A stretch of DNA of 64,000 nucleotides from Lentilactobacillus senioris DSM 24302 = JCM 17472 (GCF_001436555.1 NZ_AYZR01000008.1:370753-434752); one strand, 5' to 3'; numbered from the stretch's first letter, positions 1 through 9,793 are shown. Made by a program: numbers and translations. The notes: generated by a model from the sequence alone, not told the origin.

Positions 1-977
1 AAGTATTCTACATGGGATCTATGTTTCGCTATGAACGCCCACAATCTGGCCGGTTACGCGAGTTTCACCAAATTGGGGTAGAAGCTTTTGGGAGCGATTC
101 GTCTGCTTTGGACGTAGAAGTAATTGCTATGGCTATGGATCTATTAACTCGATTTGGTCTCCAAAATCTGCATTTAGTAATTAATACTCTGGGAGATCAA
201 GAGAGTCGAGATGCCTATCGAAAAGCCTTGATTGACTATCTAGAACCTCATTTTGACGAGTTAAGTGATGATTCTAAGGTTCGCCTTCACAAGAATCCAT
301 TACGGGTATTGGACAGTAAAGACCCTAAGGATCAAGTTTTTGTTGCGGATGCTCCTTCTATTTTAGATTATTTAACACCAGATGCCGTAACTCACTTTGA
401 AGAGGTTAAGCAGTTACTTGCTGATTTAAATATTTCTTACGAAGTTGATTCAACTATGGTTCGAGGGTTAGATTACTACAACCATACTATTTTTGAAGTG
501 ATGACTAGCTTAGATGGGTCAGACGATCTAACTACCATTTGTGCTGGTGGTCGTTACAATGGTTTAGTAGAAGAGCTAGGGGGACCAGAAGTCTCTGGAG
601 TTGGATTTGGACTAGGAATCGAACGGTTACTATTGTTGATGGAAGCTCAAAATGTAACTATTCCTGACTTAGACGAATTAACTGCATACGTAGTAGGAAT
701 TGGCGAAGAAACTTCTGCGACTACTCTAAAAATTGTTCAAGCATTAAGACATAATGATATTGCTGCTGAGCGAGATTATTTAAATCGCAAACCCAAAGCG
801 CAATTTAAATCAGCAAATAAAGATAATGCTAAATTCACAATTACCATTGGAGATAACGAGTTAGCTAACCAAACTGCTAATGTTAAGTCCATGACTACTG
901 GTGAAGAAGTAGCAATTCCACAAGCTGAAATTATAAATGATTTTGCTAAAGCAGTTTCTACTTATTTTGATCTTTAA
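1..977 (+). CDS. hisS: histidyl-tRNA synthetase, 5'-truncated by window edge
   Basis: Class II aminoacyl-tRNA synthetase that charges tRNA-His in the cytoplasm. The reading frame is already open at the window edge (codons from base 3), so about the first quarter of the protein is missing. Visible are the motif 2 region ([11 protein letters not shown]), the histidine-specific segment [12 protein letters not shown] and the motif 3 segment [10 protein letters not shown], followed by a C-terminal anticodon-binding domain of about 100 residues. The frame ends at a TAA that runs into a strong terminator. In many Firmicutes aspS follows hisS in the same operon; here a terminator and a YitT gene follow instead. 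Confidence 0.96.
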   Translation, partial: VFYMGSMFRYERPQSGRLREFHQIGVEAFGSDSSALDVEVIAMAMDLLTRFGLQNLHLVINTLGDQESRDAYRKALIDYLEPHFDELSDDSKVRLHKNPLRVLDSKDPKDQVFVADAPSILDYLTPDAVTHFEEVKQLLADLNISYEVDSTMVRGLDYYNHTIFEVMTSLDGSDDLTTICAGGRYNGLVEELGGPEVSGVGFGLGIERLLLLMEAQNVTIPDLDELTAYVVGIGEETSATTLKIVQALRHNDIAAERDYLNRKPKAQFKSANKDNAKFTITIGDNELANQTANVKSMTTGEEVAIPQAEIINDFAKAVSTYFDL

Positions 978-1003
978 AAAAGGCCGGTAAACGGCCTTTT
1001 TTA
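974..1003 (+). terminator. Rho-independent terminator after hisS
   Basis: Arms GGCCG (982-986) and CGGCC (992-996) around a five-base loop are flanked by an A-run and followed by a run of T. It begins at the hisS stop codon and ends that transcription unit. Confidence 0.9.
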
Positions 1004-1005
1004 TT

Positions 1006-1035
1006 TTGGTGACCAGTTAAGCAATTTGGTATACT
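1006..1035 (+). promoter_or_regulatory. promoter for the first yitT gene
   Basis: Extended -10 TGGTATACT (TATACT at 1030-1035) with a candidate -35 TTGGTG at 1006-1011 and an 18-base spacer. It lies between the hisS terminator and the yitT start. Confidence 0.6.
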
Positions 1036-1072
1036 TAAAAGAGAAAATACAGACAAAGTTAGGAAGCAAACA

Positions 1073-1948
1073 ATGGACGATTTTGGAAATCTTTTTAAAC
1101 GGCATACTTATATTACCAAAGCATCAACTTCATTAATTTATGGGATCTTAGTTTCAATTGCGGTTAATTTCTTTTGGACCCCGGGTCATATTTATTCATC
1201 GGGGATGACTGGTTTTGCTCAGTTATTAAATACTATTTCTAGCCGTTCACTGCCAGTTACAATTCCAACCGGGATTGGATTGTTTATTTTAAACGTTCCA
1301 TTATTCTTACTGGCTTGGCGGTCTATTGGTAAAGAGTTCACAGCATTTACTTTTATCACTGTATTACTGTCCAGTATGATGATTCAAATGCTTAACCCAG
1401 TTCCGTTGACTCACGATCCGATTATTTGTGCGATTTTTGGTGGGGCAGTCAATGGTTTTGGAACTGGTTTGGCACTTAGAAATGGCATTTCAACTGGTGG
1501 GCTAGATATTTTAGGAATAGTCATTCGTAAGAAAACTGGTAAAAGCATTGGAACAATTAATATTGCTTTTAACTCAATTATTGTAATTGCTGCTGGTTTT
1601 TTATATGGTTGGCCATATGCCTTCTACTCAGTACTGGGCTTACTTGTTAATGCTCGTGTGATTGATATGACTTATACCAGACAACATCAAATGCAAGTTA
1701 TGATTATTACCGACCGGCCTAACACGGTGATTGATAGTGTTCAAAACCATATGCGTCGAGGAATCACCATCGTTAATGATGTAGAGGGAGCTTATCGTCA
1801 CGAATCAAAGACCATCTTATTTACGGTTATTTCTGCTTTTGAGATGAGTGAGTTAGAAGAGGCATTGGAAGAGTCTGATCCTAATGCTTTTGCTAGTGTT
1901 TCTGATACCGTTAAAATCTTAGGAAGATTTTACGAGCCTAAGCCGTAA
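1073..1948 (+). CDS. YitT family membrane protein (DUF161/DUF2179)
   Basis: Integral membrane protein of 291 residues, function unknown. Hydrophobic segments fill roughly residues 18-200 (about five or six helices), and the last 85 residues form a soluble DUF2179-type domain, the usual YitT architecture. The ATG at 1073 follows AGGAAG (1061-1066) at a good distance. It is a single-gene unit with its own promoter. A second member of the family lies at 43008-43892 on the other strand; the two share general layout, including a GGTTGGIDI/STGGLDI-type segment near the middle. The transported substrate, if any, cannot be read from sequence. Confidence 0.9.
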   Translation: MDDFGNLFKRHTYITKASTSLIYGILVSIAVNFFWTPGHIYSSGMTGFAQLLNTISSRSLPVTIPTGIGLFILNVPLFLLAWRSIGKEFTAFTFITVLLSSMMIQMLNPVPLTHDPIICAIFGGAVNGFGTGLALRNGISTGGLDILGIVIRKKTGKSIGTINIAFNSIIVIAAGFLYGWPYAFYSVLGLLVNARVIDMTYTRQHQMQVMIITDRPNTVIDSVQNHMRRGITIVNDVEGAYRHESKTILFTVISAFEMSELEEALEESDPNAFASVSDTVKILGRFYEPKP

Positions 1949-1980
1949 TTTAAGAATTTATCATAATTCTAATTTGAATG

Positions 1981-2007
1981 TTGCAGCGATACGTGGTGTG
2001 ATATAAT
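1981..2007 (+). promoter_or_regulatory. promoter for the polyol-phosphate polymer operon
   Basis: Perfect extended -10 TGATATAAT (TATAAT 2002-2007) with TTGCAG at 1981-1986 as a closely spaced (15 bases) -35. It lies 45 bases upstream of the first transferase gene. Confidence 0.7.
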
Positions 2008-2051
2008 ACCGTCGTGTGAAAAAATGAATAAATTGAAAATGGTGAAAAAAA

Positions 2052-3203
2052 GTGAAAGTCATTTATCTGTGGTTGATTCGACTAGTTTCATTCTTTAATG
2101 GTTGGCGACCAAAGAAAAAGATCATCTACTTAATGAGTTTTGATAATAACGTTGGGTTTATTAAGCGTCTGGCTCAGCGTTTACCGCAAAGCACCCCAAT
2201 TGTGGTGTTATACCGAAAGGAAACTGAAGCAGCAGCAACGGACTTAGCTGCGTTTGGTATTCAAACGATTGAGTTTCGTGATGATCTGTATTTTGTTACT
2301 CAACTAGTGCCACTGTTAGCTAGCGCTAAGTTAATTTTTTGTGATAATTACTACGCTTTCTTGGGAGGTTTTATTCATTCTAACCGGACTAAGATTGTGC
2401 AACTCTGGCATGCCGCTGGAGCCATTAAGAAATTTGGTTGGGAAGATCCAACTACTCAAAATAGGACAGTTGTTGCTAAGCGAAGATTTCAGCTAGTTTA
2501 TAATCAGTTTGATGAGTACGTGGTAGGTTCACAAGCAATGGGGACAGTGTTTGAAGAAAGCTACCGAGAACCCCAAGCGAAGATTAGATTATTAGGTTAT
2601 CCGCGTTCGGATCGGTACTTGAATTCCGAATGGCGCAAGCGAGCTCAACGGCATGTTTATCAAGTAGCACCTGATTTAAAAGGTAAACGGGTTATTTTAT
2701 ATGCTCCAACCTATCGAGATGATAAAAAAATCAAAATGCCTTCTGGAGTAGCAGAAGCTTTAAGTGCTGATCCTAATGCAGTAGTTGTTGTTAAATTACA
2801 TCCCTTATTGCAATCGTTAGGGCAACGGCAGACTGATGACAATAGCAAGATTAGGTCTTATGATCAACTATCAACTAGTGAATTACTAACCGTTACGGAT
2901 ACTTTGGTAACCGATTATTCTTCGGTAGCTTTTGATTTTTCGTTACTACCCAATGCTAAAACCGCAATTTTTTATATGTTTGATTTGGATAGTTACCAAA
3001 AAGATCCAGGTATTCAAGATGACTTTTTGACTTGGTTACCAACTCCACCGGTAATGACGGTAGAAGAGTTGGCTAAAGCTATTAAAGCTAATCAAGCTAC
3101 AGACTTTACGGCTTTTAACCAAAAATGGAATACTTATAACGATGGTAATGCCACGAATCGAGTAATTGATTATTATGCTGATTATTTAAATTTAAAACGT
3201 TAA
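2052..3203 (+). CDS. CDP-glycerol glycerophosphotransferase family protein (TagB-like)
   Basis: Peripheral membrane transferase of 383 residues in the family that transfers glycerol or ribitol phosphate from a CDP-activated donor during teichoic acid synthesis. Family marks are the LWHAAGAIKKFG segment near residue 118, APTYRDD (about 222), KLHP (about 249) and VTDYSSVAFDF (about 290). The length and the short hydrophobic N-terminus resemble the TagB primase class rather than the long TagF polymerases. The start is GTG with only a weak GGTGA upstream. It begins a co-directional run with a permease, a second transferase and nfo. The exact acceptor is an inference. Confidence 0.8.
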   Translation: MKVIYLWLIRLVSFFNGWRPKKKIIYLMSFDNNVGFIKRLAQRLPQSTPIVVLYRKETEAAATDLAAFGIQTIEFRDDLYFVTQLVPLLASAKLIFCDNYYAFLGGFIHSNRTKIVQLWHAAGAIKKFGWEDPTTQNRTVVAKRRFQLVYNQFDEYVVGSQAMGTVFEESYREPQAKIRLLGYPRSDRYLNSEWRKRAQRHVYQVAPDLKGKRVILYAPTYRDDKKIKMPSGVAEALSADPNAVVVVKLHPLLQSLGQRQTDDNSKIRSYDQLSTSELLTVTDTLVTDYSSVAFDFSLLPNAKTAIFYMFDLDSYQKDPGIQDDFLTWLPTPPVMTVEELAKAIKANQATDFTAFNQKWNTYNDGNATNRVIDYYADYLNLKR

Positions 3204-3216
3204 GGAGTGCCTAGCT

Positions 3217-4026
3217 TTGAAAGAGGTCTATACATTAATAAAAGAGCAATTTGACAATATCGGAATTATTGGAAGAATTGCTAGGTACGAAGATAAAGCT
3301 GAATATCAGAGCCATTATTTAGGATTGGTTTGGGAATATTTATACCCCTTAATCCAAATTGCCATTTACTGGTTAGTATTTGGGGTAGGCTTAAAACACG
3401 GAAATGCCACGGATGGCGTAAGTTATTTGGCTTGGATGGTAATTGGGTATACTCCTTGGTTTTACATGAATAGAGCTACCTTAGATGCTTCTAAGAGTAT
3501 CTATCAACGGGTAGGAATGGTTTCTAAAATGAAATTTCCAGTTAGTGTCTTACCCAGTATTAAAATTATCGGTAATTTGAGTTCTTTTTGGACGATGATG
3601 ACTTTTTCTATTGTTGTAGGGTTATTATACGGAGTCCATCCCACCGTTTATTGGATTCAATGGATTTATTACTTTGTAGCCATGATTGCTTGGTTAATCG
3701 CTTTTGGGATCTTTAATTCCACGATTTCCGTGTTGATCAGAGATTACCATATCCTATTACAATCATTAATGCGGATGTTATTCTATATGTCTGGGGTCTT
3801 ATTTAACTTCCAAACGGATGCATTTCCAGCCCCATTTGTTAGAATTTTAGAATTAAATCCATTTTTCTATATTATTTCCGGGTTCCGACAATCAATGGTT
3901 GGCCATACTTGGTTCTGGCAACAAACTACGCTTAACTTAGTCTTTTGGGGGATGGTTCTCTTCTTCTTACTAGTCGGATCTCACTTACATTACAAGTTCC
4001 GTACCAAGTTTGTAGACTTAATTTAA
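3217..4026 (+). CDS. tagG: ABC-2 type permease, teichoic acid translocation (TagG-like)
   Basis: Membrane protein of 269 residues with about six hydrophobic helices and the ABC-2 permease pattern, including LGLVWEYLYPLIQIAIYWLV near residues 30-50 and the NPFFYIISGFRQSM segment near residue 218, typical of TagG-like exporters of polymer-loaded lipid carriers. TTG start with AAGGAG at 3202-3207. It lies 13 bases after one transferase gene and 13 bases before another. TagG needs the ATPase TagH, usually the next gene; no TagH gene is adjacent or elsewhere in this window. Confidence 0.85.
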   Translation: MKEVYTLIKEQFDNIGIIGRIARYEDKAEYQSHYLGLVWEYLYPLIQIAIYWLVFGVGLKHGNATDGVSYLAWMVIGYTPWFYMNRATLDASKSIYQRVGMVSKMKFPVSVLPSIKIIGNLSSFWTMMTFSIVVGLLYGVHPTVYWIQWIYYFVAMIAWLIAFGIFNSTISVLIRDYHILLQSLMRMLFYMSGVLFNFQTDAFPAPFVRILELNPFFYIISGFRQSMVGHTWFWQQTTLNLVFWGMVLFFLLVGSHLHYKFRTKFVDLI

Positions 4027-4039
4027 CGGGAGATTAAAA

Positions 4040-5269
4040 TTGAAAAAGCAATTAATTCATTTTTTAAAATTAATCGCTCGCTTAGGACTCATCGTGATGA
4101 ACGATGGGTTTCTTTGTATGGCGACTAAAAAGGGTACGGTGGTATTCGAAAGTTTTAACGGCAAGGATGTCAATGATAATCCTTATGCTATATATCGGCA
4201 ATTAGTGGCTAATAATCCGGAGTTAAAAGAAAAACTGTATTTTAGCGTTAAACCTAAAGAATATAAGCGGCTACATAAAGAACACCCGGAAATTAAGTTG
4301 GTTAAACGATTCACACCAGCGTGGGTGCCAATAATTGCTAGAGCTCAGTTTTGGGTTATGAATTCTAGAATGCCTGCCTGGTGGCATAAGAATAAAAATA
4401 CCACTTATATTCAAACCTGGCATGGTACTCCGCTAAAACGTCTCGGAGCAGATATTGAAAACGTGGAAATTCCAGGTAAAACAACCGAACAGTATCACCA
4501 GGAATTTATTCAAGAAGCTCAGCGTTGGCAATACTTAATTGCTCCTAATCAGTATTCTAAGGATATTTTTACTAGGGCATTTCAATTCACCAATCACTTT
4601 TTGGATATTGGTTATCCTAGAAACGATGTTTTATACACAGACAATAATGCTTTTAAAATTAAGCACTTAAAGCAAACTCTCTTGGGACATAATTTTCGGC
4701 AAGTGATTTTATATGCTCCCACCTGGAGGGATGATGACTATATTCAACCAGGCCAATACCATTTCACGTTGCCATTTGATCTAAAGAAGTTTTTTGATAT
4801 GGTTGGTGATGATGTTGCTCTAATTATTCGGCCTCATTATTTAGTTGCTGATCAGGTAGATGTGACGGGATTTGAAGATCGTGTTTTCGTTAGGACTGCA
4901 GAAGACATTAACCAGTTATATTTGATTAGTGATTTACTGATTACGGATTATTCCTCGGTAATGTTTGATTACGCTAATTTAAAGCGACCAATGTTATTTT
5001 ACCCTTATGATTTAAAACACTACCAAAAAGAACTTAGGGGCTTTTATTTTCCATATGACGAGCAACACCTTCCAGGACCGGTGGTGACTAATCCAGCTGA
5101 TTTTTATCAGCAATTAGCTATCTTTAAAGAAGCCGGAACATTTCCAGCATTTAAATCACAATTGCAACAATTTAACCAACAGTTTTGTCAATGGGAAAAT
5201 GGATATGCCTCAAATGAGGTTGCTAAATTAATTAAAAAACTAATAACTGAAAGGAAGATGACGAAATGA
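4040..5269 (+). CDS. CDP-glycerol glycerophosphotransferase family protein (TagF-like catalytic domain)
   Basis: Second transferase of the cluster, 409 residues. Catalytic segments are [12 protein letters not shown] (about 131), [10 protein letters not shown] (about 225), IIRPHY (about 274) and [22 protein letters not shown]-type region (about 307-328). It corresponds to the catalytic half of TagF-type polymerases without a long N-terminal extension. It may polymerise glycerol phosphate or add side units; the sequence does not decide. TTG start with GGGAG upstream (4028-4032). Its stop overlaps the nfo start in an ATGA junction, so the two are translationally coupled. Confidence 0.82.
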   Translation: MKKQLIHFLKLIARLGLIVMNDGFLCMATKKGTVVFESFNGKDVNDNPYAIYRQLVANNPELKEKLYFSVKPKEYKRLHKEHPEIKLVKRFTPAWVPIIARAQFWVMNSRMPAWWHKNKNTTYIQTWHGTPLKRLGADIENVEIPGKTTEQYHQEFIQEAQRWQYLIAPNQYSKDIFTRAFQFTNHFLDIGYPRNDVLYTDNNAFKIKHLKQTLLGHNFRQVILYAPTWRDDDYIQPGQYHFTLPFDLKKFFDMVGDDVALIIRPHYLVADQVDVTGFEDRVFVRTAEDINQLYLISDLLITDYSSVMFDYANLKRPMLFYPYDLKHYQKELRGFYFPYDEQHLPGPVVTNPADFYQQLAIFKEAGTFPAFKSQLQQFNQQFCQWENGYASNEVAKLIKKLITERKMTK

Positions 5270-6183
5270 CAACTCCGTTTTTAATTGGCTCTCACGTTAG
5301 TATGAAAGGTAAACCTATGTTTTTAGGTTCCGCGCAGCAAGCCGCAGAACTTGGCGAAAATGTTTTTATGGTTTATACGGGGGCACCGCAAAATACGGTT
5401 AGAAAACCAATTGAAGAGCTTAATGCTAAAGCTGGTCAAGAGTTTATGCAAGATCATGACCAGGTTGAAGTAGTGGTGCATGCACCGTACATTATTAATC
5501 TAGGGAACGTTAATAAGCCGGAAAACTTCCATTTTGGAATTCAATTTTTAAAGAGTGAAATTCAGCGAGCCCAGGAGATCGGTGCTACCCAAATTGTGTT
5601 ACATCCTGGCTCTCATGTAGGAGCTGGAAGTCAGGCAGCAATTGAACAAATTGCTAAGGGGTTAAATCAAGTATTAATTGATGACCAAAAAATTCAAATT
5701 TCATTGGAGACTATGGCCGGTAAAGGAACCGAAGTGGGAAAAACCTTTGAAGAGTTAGCGGCGATTATTAATTTAGTTGATCGTTCTAATTTATTATCGG
5801 TAACTTTTGATACTTGTCACGTTAATGATGCCGGATACGACGTAAAAAATGATTTTAAGGGTGTTTTGCAAGAGTTCGACGAGGTAATTGGGTTAGAACG
5901 AATTAAGGTGATCCACCTTAACGATTCTAAAAATCCGCTAGGCAGTCATAAGGATCGACATGAAATTATTGGTTTAGGAACGATCGGATTTGAGGCATTG
6001 AATCAGATTGCCCACAGCTCTGAATTTGCGCAGTTACCTAAATTATTAGAAACTCCAGCGTTAAAAGATCCGGAAAATAAAAAAGTCACCTACGATCCGC
6101 ACGGATACGAGGTGGCAATGTTAAAACGGGGGCAAATGAATCCTGATATTTTAGCTGATATGATGGCAGCTAAGCCATTTTAG
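5266..6183 (+). CDS. nfo: endonuclease IV (AP endonuclease)
   Basis: Cytoplasmic zinc-dependent AP endonuclease of base-excision repair, 305 residues in a TIM barrel. Metal-binding segments are visible in order: [60 protein letters not shown] and a final LETP. The ATG overlaps the stop of the upstream transferase by four bases, placing a DNA-repair gene at the end of a cell-wall operon. The gene is convergent with yqfL, and their stop codons overlap by four bases. Confidence 0.96.
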   Translation: MTTPFLIGSHVSMKGKPMFLGSAQQAAELGENVFMVYTGAPQNTVRKPIEELNAKAGQEFMQDHDQVEVVVHAPYIINLGNVNKPENFHFGIQFLKSEIQRAQEIGATQIVLHPGSHVGAGSQAAIEQIAKGLNQVLIDDQKIQISLETMAGKGTEVGKTFEELAAIINLVDRSNLLSVTFDTCHVNDAGYDVKNDFKGVLQEFDEVIGLERIKVIHLNDSKNPLGSHKDRHEIIGLGTIGFEALNQIAHSSEFAQLPKLLETPALKDPENKKVTYDPHGYEVAMLKRGQMNPDILADMMAAKPF

Positions 6184-7001
6184 TTCATTTGGGTAAAATC
6201 AATATTAAGGCTCTCTAAAATAATGGAGGCTGTTTCTTCAATGGATTTATTAGCAACATTAATGGTAAGACAACCGATTTCTCGATAAAGTTGTTTAGCA
6301 TATTCCAACTCTTGCTTGATATTTTCAGCATCTGAGTATGGGGTATCGGCGGCCAAACCATAAGAAATCATTCGTTCTTTTCTAATCTGGCTTAATTTTT
6401 CGGGAGTGTTAGTTAGTCCAAAAATATGGTTAGGATCAACTTCTTTTAATTCATCAGGTAATTGTAGCCCTGGTCCAATTGGCAAGTTCGCTACTCGTAG
6501 ATTTTGGTTAGCTAGATACAACGATAATGGAGTCTTAGAAGTTCTAGAAACTCCTAAAATAACTAAATCTGCTTCTAGCATGCCTTTAGGATGCTTACCA
6601 TCGTCATTAGCAACCGCAAATTCCATGGCGGCAATTCTTTCAAAGTAGTTTTCGTTTAAATCATGGATTAAACCAGGAACGCTGGCAGGTTGTTCGCCAG
6701 TAGCGGCACTAATCATTTCCATGGGACTTTGAATGCAATCAAAGGCAAAGAGATTGTTATCTGCGGCAAAATCCATCACCATCTGGCATAGTTCTCGATT
6801 AACTAGGGTGTGAAATAAAATAGCATTGTTTTCTTTAGCTAAATTTAAAATACCACGTAGGATTGACTTAGTTTGGACAAACGGGAATCTTTTTAATTGG
6901 GGATTTAGGTTAGGGAATTGGGACGCGGCGGTTTGAGCGACTGTTTGACTCGTGGCGCCACTAGAGTCAGAAATAATAAAAAATGTTGGGTTGGTAGCCA
7001 T
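6180..7001 (-). CDS. yqfL: pyruvate,phosphate dikinase / PEP synthase regulatory protein
   Basis: Bifunctional kinase and Pi-dependent phosphorylase of the PSRP family (DUF299), 273 residues, which switches PEP-forming enzymes off and on by threonine phosphorylation. The nucleotide-binding segment GVSRTSKT is at residues 150-157 and the N-terminus carries the family's [16 protein letters not shown] at 7001 with AAAGGAAGG upstream. It is divergent from rpsU, as in many lactobacilli, and convergent with nfo. No PPDK or PEP synthase gene is in this window, so its target is not shown. Confidence 0.93.
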   Translation of the reverse strand: MATNPTFFIISDSSGATSQTVAQTAASQFPNLNPQLKRFPFVQTKSILRGILNLAKENNAILFHTLVNRELCQMVMDFAADNNLFAFDCIQSPMEMISAATGEQPASVPGLIHDLNENYFERIAAMEFAVANDDGKHPKGMLEADLVILGVSRTSKTPLSLYLANQNLRVANLPIGPGLQLPDELKEVDPNHIFGLTNTPEKLSQIRKERMISYGLAADTPYSDAENIKQELEYAKQLYREIGCLTINVANKSIEETASIILESLNIDFTQMN

Positions 7002-7067
7002 ATTGGGCCTTCCTTTCGAAAATGATTTTTCTTTAGTTTACACGTAAATTGTTTTTCTCACAAATTA

Positions 7068-7096
7068 TTGACGGCGGAGGATTAATTATGTATAAT
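7068..7096 (+). promoter_or_regulatory. strong promoter for rpsU
   Basis: TTGACG (7068-7073), 17-base spacer, consensus TATAAT (7091-7096) with TG directly before it. It is the strongest-looking sigma-A promoter near the rpsU cluster. Confidence 0.85.
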
Positions 7097-7175
7097 TTAT
7101 GCTGGACCGTTGTTAAGTATTGTATTTTTGCTTTTTAACAGTTACATTTCAAGCGCGGAGGGAGGGAATTTCATA

Positions 7176-7367
7176 ATGGCAAAGACAGTCGTTCGCAAAA
7201 ACGAGTCTCTTGATGATGCTCTTCGACGCTTCAAACGAACAGTTTCAAAAAGCGGTACACTGCAAGAATATCGTAAACGTGAGTTTTATGAAAAACCAAG
7301 TGTTAAGAGAAAGTTAAAATCAGAAGCAGCACGTAAACGCAACAATAAGAAAAAGAAGCGCTTCTAA
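7176..7367 (+). CDS. rpsU: 30S ribosomal protein S21
   Basis: Small basic protein of the 30S subunit, 63 residues. The start is the ATG at 7176 ([20 protein letters not shown]), preceded by a double GGAGGGAGGG Shine-Dalgarno; the frame is open further upstream but lacks S21 similarity there. The C-terminus is a run of Lys and Arg. A terminator follows, so it may be transcribed partly alone, ahead of yqeY and the phoH-era genes. Confidence 0.97.
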   Translation: MAKTVVRKNESLDDALRRFKRTVSKSGTLQEYRKREFYEKPSVKRKLKSEAARKRNNKKKKRF

Positions 7368-7376
7368 GAACATTTT

Positions 7377-7415
7377 AAGATCGGAATCTAATTTTATTAG
7401 GTTCTGGTCTTTTTT
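7377..7415 (+). terminator. terminator between rpsU and yqeY
   Basis: A 15-base-pair stem (7377-7391 with 7397-7411), uninterrupted if G-U pairs are allowed, with a five-base loop and a T-run. Because several pairs are G-U it would fold only in RNA made from this strand. Confidence 0.8.
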
Positions 7416-7458
7416 AATGGTAAAATTAAGGTTAGAAAAAATAAAGGAGACCTGGGAA

Positions 7459-7902
7459 ATGAGTATGCAAGATCAATTGAATTCAGATTTAAAAACAGCG
7501 ATGAAGGCTCGTGATAAAACTAGTTTGGATGTTATTCGCGGCTTAAAATCCCAGTTAACCAACAAAAAAATTGAATTGGGTCATGATTTAAGCGACCAAG
7601 AAGCCTCTGAAGTAGTTTTAAGAGAACTTAAGCAACAAAAAGAATCATTGGCTGAGTTTGAAAAGGGTGGTCGTGAAGATTTAGCTGAAGACCAAAAAGC
7701 TAAAATCGCGATTACTGAAAAATACGCACCTAAGCAAATGAGTGCTGAAGAGGTTAAGAAAGTGGTTGAACAAACTGCTAAGGACTTAAACGCTAGTGCA
7801 CCATCAGATTTTGGTAAAGTGATGGGAGCAGTTATGCCTAAGCTTAAAGGTCAAGCTGATGGTAACGTGGTTAAACAAACGGTTAAAGAATTATTAGGTT
7901 AA
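7459..7902 (+). CDS. yqeY: GatB/YqeY domain protein
   Basis: Protein of 147 residues consisting of the GatB/YqeY helical domain, the tail domain that in GatB contacts tRNA. The role of the free form is not settled. The chosen ATG at 7459 follows AAAGGAGA (7443-7450) with eight bases between; an alternative ATG lies six bases downstream. It sits between rpsU and phoH, its usual place in Firmicutes. Confidence 0.92.
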   Translation: MSMQDQLNSDLKTAMKARDKTSLDVIRGLKSQLTNKKIELGHDLSDQEASEVVLRELKQQKESLAEFEKGGREDLAEDQKAKIAITEKYAPKQMSAEEVKKVVEQTAKDLNASAPSDFGKVMGAVMPKLKGQADGNVVKQTVKELLG

Positions 7903-7922
7903 GAATATAAGTAAAGGAGCTT

Positions 7923-8894
7923 ATGTATTTGACTGATACTAAAGAAGTGACCGCAGAAGTAACGGTAATAGATCCTGCTAAATTAGCTGAATTGGTAGGT
8001 ACTCAAAACGAATATCTAACAATTATTGAAGAATCATTGTCAGTTGTAATCAATCCGTTTGGTTCTGTGCTAAAAATTAGTGGTCAAGAAGAAATGGTAG
8101 CTGAAGCAACTGCCATCCTTGAAAACCTTGCTACCTTAATTAATAAGGACATTACCATTAATAGTAGTGATGTGGTGAGTGCTGTTAATATGGCCAAAAA
8201 TGGCACTTTAGATTATTTTTTAGACCTTTATAGTCAGGTATTAATTAAAGACGTCAAAGGTCGTGCTGTTCGGGTGAAAACTTTTGGTCAACGCCAATAC
8301 GTTAATGCGATTAAGCATAACGATATTACCTTTGGAATTGGACCGGCCGGTACTGGTAAAACGTTCTTAGCGGTAGTAATGGCCATCTCAGCTTTAAAAA
8401 AAGGGCTTGTTGAAAAGATTGTTTTAACTCGTCCTGCTGTGGAAGCTGGAGAAAGTCTTGGCTTCTTACCCGGTGATTTAAAAGACAAGGTTGATCCATA
8501 TTTACGACCAATCTACGATGCCTTAAATGCCATTTTTGGGGTGGAACACACCGAACGTTTGATTGAACGTAACGTGATTGAAATCGCTCCGTTGGCTTAC
8601 ATGCGAGGAAGGACGCTCGACAATGCTTTTGTCATTTTAGATGAAGCTCAAAACACTACCAACGCGCAGATGAAGATGTTTTTAACTCGTTTGGGGTTTG
8701 GCTCTAAAATGATCGTCAATGGTGATATTTCCCAAATAGATTTACCTAACAAAGCTAAAAGTGGGCTAGTTGAAGCTCAACATATCCTCCAAAATTTAGA
8801 TCAAATTGAGTTCGTTGAGTTTACCGCTCAAGATGTGGTTAGACATCCAGTGGTTGCTCGAGTAATCAATGCCTATGAGAATTTTGGAAAGTAG
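7923..8894 (+). CDS. phoH: PhoH-like ATPase
   Basis: Cytoplasmic P-loop ATPase of 323 residues. It has a KH-like N-terminal part (about residues 10-75) and then a PhoH helicase-like domain with Walker A GIGPAGTGKT at 138-147 and Walker B VILDEAQN near 237. The family is linked to RNA metabolism through conserved linkage with ybeY, which follows 12 bases downstream. ATG with AAAGGAG. Confidence 0.95.
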   Translation: MYLTDTKEVTAEVTVIDPAKLAELVGTQNEYLTIIEESLSVVINPFGSVLKISGQEEMVAEATAILENLATLINKDITINSSDVVSAVNMAKNGTLDYFLDLYSQVLIKDVKGRAVRVKTFGQRQYVNAIKHNDITFGIGPAGTGKTFLAVVMAISALKKGLVEKIVLTRPAVEAGESLGFLPGDLKDKVDPYLRPIYDALNAIFGVEHTERLIERNVIEIAPLAYMRGRTLDNAFVILDEAQNTTNAQMKMFLTRLGFGSKMIVNGDISQIDLPNKAKSGLVEAQHILQNLDQIEFVEFTAQDVVRHPVVARVINAYENFGK

Positions 8895-8906
8895 AAAGGA
8901 AATTTC

Positions 8907-9389
8907 ATGGATTTAGAAATCTACGATAATACTAAGGACGGAGTACCAGCCGAACAAGTGGAACTGGTAAAAAAAGTTTTAAACTATGCAGGAAAGTACA
9001 TCGATTTAGCAGATAATACCGAAATGTCGGTTACGTTTGTGAATAACGATGAAATCCAAAAAATTAATAATGACTACCGTGGAGTTAATCGGGCTACTGA
9101 CGTTATTAGCTTTGCTATTGAAGATGAAGCGGATGATGATTTTCCGGTTATTATGGACGATGAATTAGCCGCTGAAATTCCACAAAATATTGGCGATATT
9201 TTCGTTTCCATCGATAAAGTTGGTGAGCAAGCTGAATTTTTAGGCCATTCTTTTGAACGAGAATTAGGCTTTTTAGTAGTTCATGGATTCTTGCATTTAA
9301 ATGGATATGACCATATGCAACCCGAAGATGAAGCGGTTATGTTTCCACTTCAAAGAAAGATTTTAGATGAATATGGGCTTACAAGATAA
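8907..9389 (+). CDS. ybeY: rRNA maturation endoribonuclease YbeY
   Basis: Zinc metalloprotein involved in 16S rRNA 3'-end maturation and ribosome quality control, 160 residues. The zinc motif HGFLHLNGYDH is at residues 126-136 and the family segment NRATDVISFA is near residue 54. Its end overlaps the start of dgkA, so the pair is coupled. Confidence 0.96.
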   Translation: MDLEIYDNTKDGVPAEQVELVKKVLNYAGKYIDLADNTEMSVTFVNNDEIQKINNDYRGVNRATDVISFAIEDEADDDFPVIMDDELAAEIPQNIGDIFVSIDKVGEQAEFLGHSFERELGFLVVHGFLHLNGYDHMQPEDEAVMFPLQRKILDEYGLTR

Positions 9390-9765
9390 TAAACAAACAG
9401 AAAAGAATCACAATTTTTTTCAGTCGCTTAAACACGCTTTAGATGGTGTTAAGTTATTGATTGCAGAGGAACGGAATTTTCGGTTTGATATAATTATTAG
9501 CGCAATTACCGTTATTCTGGGACTAGTAGTGCAACTAAATATTAATGAGTGGCTTTGGCTTTGTGTGGCTTTTTCTACCGTTTTAGGTTCTGAAGCATTG
9601 AATTCAATTATTGAAAACGTAGTTGATTTAATCGTAGATCATCGATTTAATCTATTAGCTAAACGGGCTAAGGATATTGCGGCAGGAGCGGTGTTGTTAT
9701 CTGCTTTTTTTGCAATTATTGTTGGTTGTTTAATCTTTATTCCTAAAATCATGCTCTGGTTTTAA
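9373..9765 (+). CDS. dgkA: diacylglycerol/undecaprenol kinase family membrane protein
   Basis: Small integral membrane kinase, about 130 residues with three helices after an amphipathic N-terminus. Active-site marks are EERNFRFD (about 33-40) and SEALNSIIENVVDLI (about 72-86). Gram-positive members usually phosphorylate undecaprenol and so recycle the wall lipid carrier. Two ATG codons (9367 and 9373) are possible and both overlap ybeY; 9373 is used because MGLQDNK resembles the usual N-terminus. Confidence 0.92.
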   Translation: MGLQDNKQTEKNHNFFQSLKHALDGVKLLIAEERNFRFDIIISAITVILGLVVQLNINEWLWLCVAFSTVLGSEALNSIIENVVDLIVDHRFNLLAKRAKDIAAGAVLLSAFFAIIVGCLIFIPKIMLWF

Positions 9766-9793
9766 TTCAAAATAAAAGAAAGAAGTGTTATTG

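Noticed and set aside
1949-2001. Terminator after the first yitT gene
   Set aside because: A small AGAATT/AATTCT hairpin is present but lacks a T-run; it is too weak to call.
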